DNA from: Halichondria panicea
Lineage: Eukaryota; Porifera; Demospongiae; Suberitida; Halichondriidae
Length of the DNA: 64,000 bases
Assembly (NCBI RefSeq): GCF_963675165.1
Contig: NC_087380.1
Span: 2,347,803 to 2,411,802, forward strand
Direction of reading: 5' to 3'
Shown here: one piece after another, positions 62,201 to 64,000 of the stretch
How positions within the stretch are numbered: position 1 is the first letter of the stretch
How the letters are laid out: each line of letters begins with the position of its first letter
Position numbers and translations under genes: made by a program
The notes under the pieces: generated by a model
The model's input: only the letters and a program-made list of their open reading frames with translations
Databases searched by the model: none
What the model was told of the DNA's origin: nothing

Positions 62201-64000
62201 AATTGAACGCTAGGTCACCTCCTCGGCCTGGTATTGATTGTATCTGGGCGTGACTTCGTTATTATTATTAGTCCATGTGGTCAAATAAAAATTGAATAAA
62301 ATTAATGATGGCTTCTAAGTTTGTTCTTTGTAGGTTATGTTGCAGCACTGATGCCATACAAAACAGAAGATATAAACATTTGTTCAGCAGTAAGGCTCTC
62401 AAAGAAGATATTCCAGGGAGGCTCAGTCTTGCATTGGATCTGCCTGTTAGTGATTCAGATGGCCTGTCAAAGATTGTCTGTCTTTCTTGTATCAAGAAGA
62501 TAGAGTCCATAGAGGTGTTCAGGCTCCTGGCCAGACGTAGCTACCAGAAACAAGTGTCCAAAGAGCAGTTCCCTAGTAGTCCAGTAAGATCAGCCCCTAA
62601 GAAAAGGACTAAGGACACGAGTGGTTCCGACGCATCTCCTTTCACTGTGAGCTCGCGTCCATCAGCAAAGAGGAGTACCATCGGGGTTCGAGGAAAAAGG
62701 CTTGCTTTTACTCCTGCACAAAGTAGGAAATTTTTAATGTGATAGTGTTGTAAATAAAATTATTTTTTTAGCTCACATTAATGGTCCACATAATGCCAGT
62801 GCCTCGACATCATCTGCAATCGCTGTGGAGCTAGAGGGTAGGTCAGAAACTATCCAGTTTGCAGCCAACATTGGAGCACCAGGAGGGGCAAATGCTCTAA
62901 GCTCACCTAGGTGTGCATAGGCAGGACGAAAGTCAGAGCTCCTACAGAACATACATAATAATCACAACGGGAGTTATTAATAACTTACCACTTGTAAACA
63001 CAGTGTGCTTCGTCCACAGCTATTGCCACTAAAGAGGAATTGAGTGGAGGCTCTAGTAATAGCATCCTCCAACGATAGTCTTCAACAACAGCCTCTGGGG
63101 CAGTGAACAGCAGACGGTACTTTCCATCCGACACATCTTTGTTAGTGGCAACAAGACTTCTGTCGATTCCCTTATTACTACTGAGGATGGCAGCAGAAAC
63201 ACCTCTAGTGTTCAGACTCCTGGTCAATCATGAGAGACACAAGGGGAGAGATGACAAGAACTACACTTCTGGCGACAAGAGGACCCTTAGTCCTACCAAG
63301 CTTGTAGTCCATCAAGAAGGGTAGCAATTGATAGCACAGAGACTTGCCATACCCAGTTGGGAACCACACAAAAACGTCCCTTCCTTCTGACAGGAGCTTG
63401 AGAGCACGGACCTGCTGTTCCTTGAGGATCAGTCCTTCTTGCTTCATACAAGACAGTGCATATGCTAATGCTTCTTGGATATCAAAAGACGTTGAAATTG
63501 CCATAGTAGTAGCTAGCTAGCTTTACGGAGCTATTCATGAGATTACAATTACTTTTACGGAGTAGGTGCTCATACATACACCATTAGTGTTAAGTCGCTC
63601 AGGAATTCGCTCTTTTTTAGCGAATACCTGAGCGAGGTGGAGCCAATAAAAGCACTCCCAGATACACGCCCAGATACAATCAATACCAGGCCGAGGAGGC
63701 GACCTAGCGTTCAATTAGAGACGGATCGGCCTGGGATCGAGGCTACATGTATATGGGCTTGTGGCACTGGTTTAGTTAATACACTGTAGCTAGGCTGGAG
63801 CAATTGAATAGTGGAATAGTGTATAACAACCCATGCATCATTGCTCCGTACCCCATGCAGTGATGACCTGACCTGGCGGGATGTGCAGTATCTAATTGCA
63901 TACACCTCCAATCGTGACATCCTAGTCAACGGGGACTGGTTTACAAATGGTGCCACTCCATCGCTGAGGGTCAGTCACAAGTTTGGATTTGGTGCTCTAG
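56203..64000 (+). CDS. Gene G: kexin/furin-like proprotein convertase (3' end outside window)
   Basis: Ten exons visible: 56203-56358, 57434-57559, 57753-57845, 58003-58114, 58218-58255, 58760-58928, 59194-59369, 59629-59841, 61997-62097 and 63861 to beyond the window edge. The last P-domain/Cys-rich/anchor exon is missing. Signal peptide MLQAVFLMLVLTATLSGG. Catalytic residues are intact: AIVDDG (Asp), ESHGTNCAGEIA (His), IYSNSWGP (Asn), FDGTSAAVPLASG (Ser). Differences from F include QIYSNSWGPHDDGRADGQPG in exon 7 and INSRGDRESHG in exon 6. Two large transposons enlarge introns 8 and 9. It should be able to make an active enzyme if both are spliced out. Confidence 0.9.
56953..57010. mobile_element. 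58-bp palindromic mini-MITE, gene G copy
   Basis: Same sequence and position as 45954-46011 in gene F; inherited by duplication. Confidence 0.85.
59877..61473. mobile_element. CACTA/EnSpm-like non-autonomous transposon in gene G intron 8
   Basis: The left end is CACTACAAAAAAAATT and the right end AATTTTTTGCAGTG, an inverted match. Gene F has the empty site (GCTTCAGTGCTG), while G has TTCA, then the element, then CAGTGCTG, giving a 2-bp CA duplication. The CACTA start and 2-3 bp duplication fit EnSpm/CACTA. 1,597 bp, AT-rich, no transposase frame. It contains an internal repeat with TCCCTCACCTCTCACAGA starting at 60631, 60730 and 60835. Confidence 0.88.
62305..62837 (+). pseudogene. 5' part of a ZAD-like zinc-finger gene inside the transposon
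   Basis: Exon 1 is 62305-62722 and a probable exon 2 is 62772-62837 (THINGPHNASAS). The N-terminus FVLCRLCCSTDA with VCLSCIKKIESIEVFRLLAR about 50 residues later gives the C-x2-C ... C-x2-C pattern of zinc-finger-associated (ZAD) domains, which dimerise and occur at the N-terminus of DNA-binding proteins. A basic Ser/Lys-rich linker follows (KKRTKDTSGSDA). No C-terminal DNA-binding or transposase domain remains before the presumed deletion point at about 62838-62866. Reading frame intact as far as it goes. Confidence 0.65.
62866..63504 (-). pseudogene. 5' part of a RecQ-like helicase gene inside the transposon, frameshifted
   Basis: From ATG at 63504: LKEQQVRALKLLSEGRDVFV (motif 0 with the conserved Gln), FPTGYGKSLCYQ (Walker A), LVISPLVSLMIDQ (motif Ia). 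A frame change near 63225 follows, where the family would continue without a gap. The next part has GVSAAILSSN, YRLLFTAPEAV and VAVDEAH-type motif II (AIAVDEAHCVYKW). A GT-AG intron (about 62986-62942) then joins to SSDFRPAYAHLGELRAF. Similarity ends about 62866. The second RecA-like lobe (motifs IV-VI), RQC and HRDC are absent. With the frame change and truncation this copy cannot encode an active helicase. Confidence 0.85.

Larger units (their letters stand above)
62172..63745. mobile_element. TIR transposon carrying ZAD-like and RecQ-like gene fragments
   Basis: Ends TAGCCTCGATCCCAGGCCGA and TCGGCCTGGGATCGAGGCTA; inverted similarity continues for about 80 bases (TCTCTAATTGAACGCTAGGT and its complement, GGCCTGGTATTGATTGTATC and its complement). 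CATGTAT is repeated on both flanks (62165-62171 and 63746-63752). Gene F shows the empty site (TGCATGTATTATGGGC). The element is 1,574 bp. Inside, a ZAD-like gene runs inward from the left and a RecQ-like helicase runs inward from the right; both stop in the middle, suggesting an internally deleted copy of a larger element. Superfamily not assigned. Confidence 0.92.

Overview
The window is nuclear DNA of an animal, most likely a sponge. Evidence for an animal: spliced genes with short GT-AG introns, calreticulin, a TDRD7-type germ-granule protein and a selenoprotein J with a SECIS element. The sponge assignment is an inference from overall character (compact genes, many small palindromic DNA transposons, J1-crystallin family, expanded secreted/membrane families); no single sequence proves it.

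Left part (1-21.5 kb) is compact and conserved. Calreticulin (minus, running off the left edge) is divergent from a J1-crystallin/selenoprotein J gene (plus) that has an in-frame UGA at codon 284 and a well-formed type II SECIS element in its 3' UTR. This gene converges on the TFIIH helicase XPB/ERCC3 (minus, about 33 exons), which carries a tRNA-Cys(GCA) antisense in an intron and reads DEVQ rather than DEVH at helicase motif II. XPB is divergent from a TDRD7-like gene with three LOTUS and three Tudor domains, whose introns hold several TIR transposons. NDUFAF2, a complex I assembly factor, follows.

Middle part (21.9-33 kb) is a minus-strand cluster of three related genes (A, B, C) plus two pseudogene fragments made by local duplication. 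A fourth, clearly broken member (D) lies at 53.2-54.9 kb. The proteins share an N-terminal region with features resembling MACPF domains and a C-terminal module resembling a beta-trefoil. I do not recognise the family with certainty.

33-39 kb is gene-poor and made of dispersed, palindromic and tandem repeats.

Right part (39.2-64 kb) holds three tandem plus-strand genes (E, F, G) for membrane-anchored kexin/furin-like proprotein convertases, all with the same 11-exon plan. F and G are recent copies that share intron insertions. F has gained a mucin-like 33-bp repeat in its stalk. G runs off the right edge and contains two large intronic transposons: a CACTA-type element and a 1,574-bp element encoding the 5' part of a ZAD-like zinc-finger gene and the 5' part of a RecQ-like helicase, pointing at each other from the two ends. 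Short palindromes with the same termini as this second element occur at least four more times in the window.
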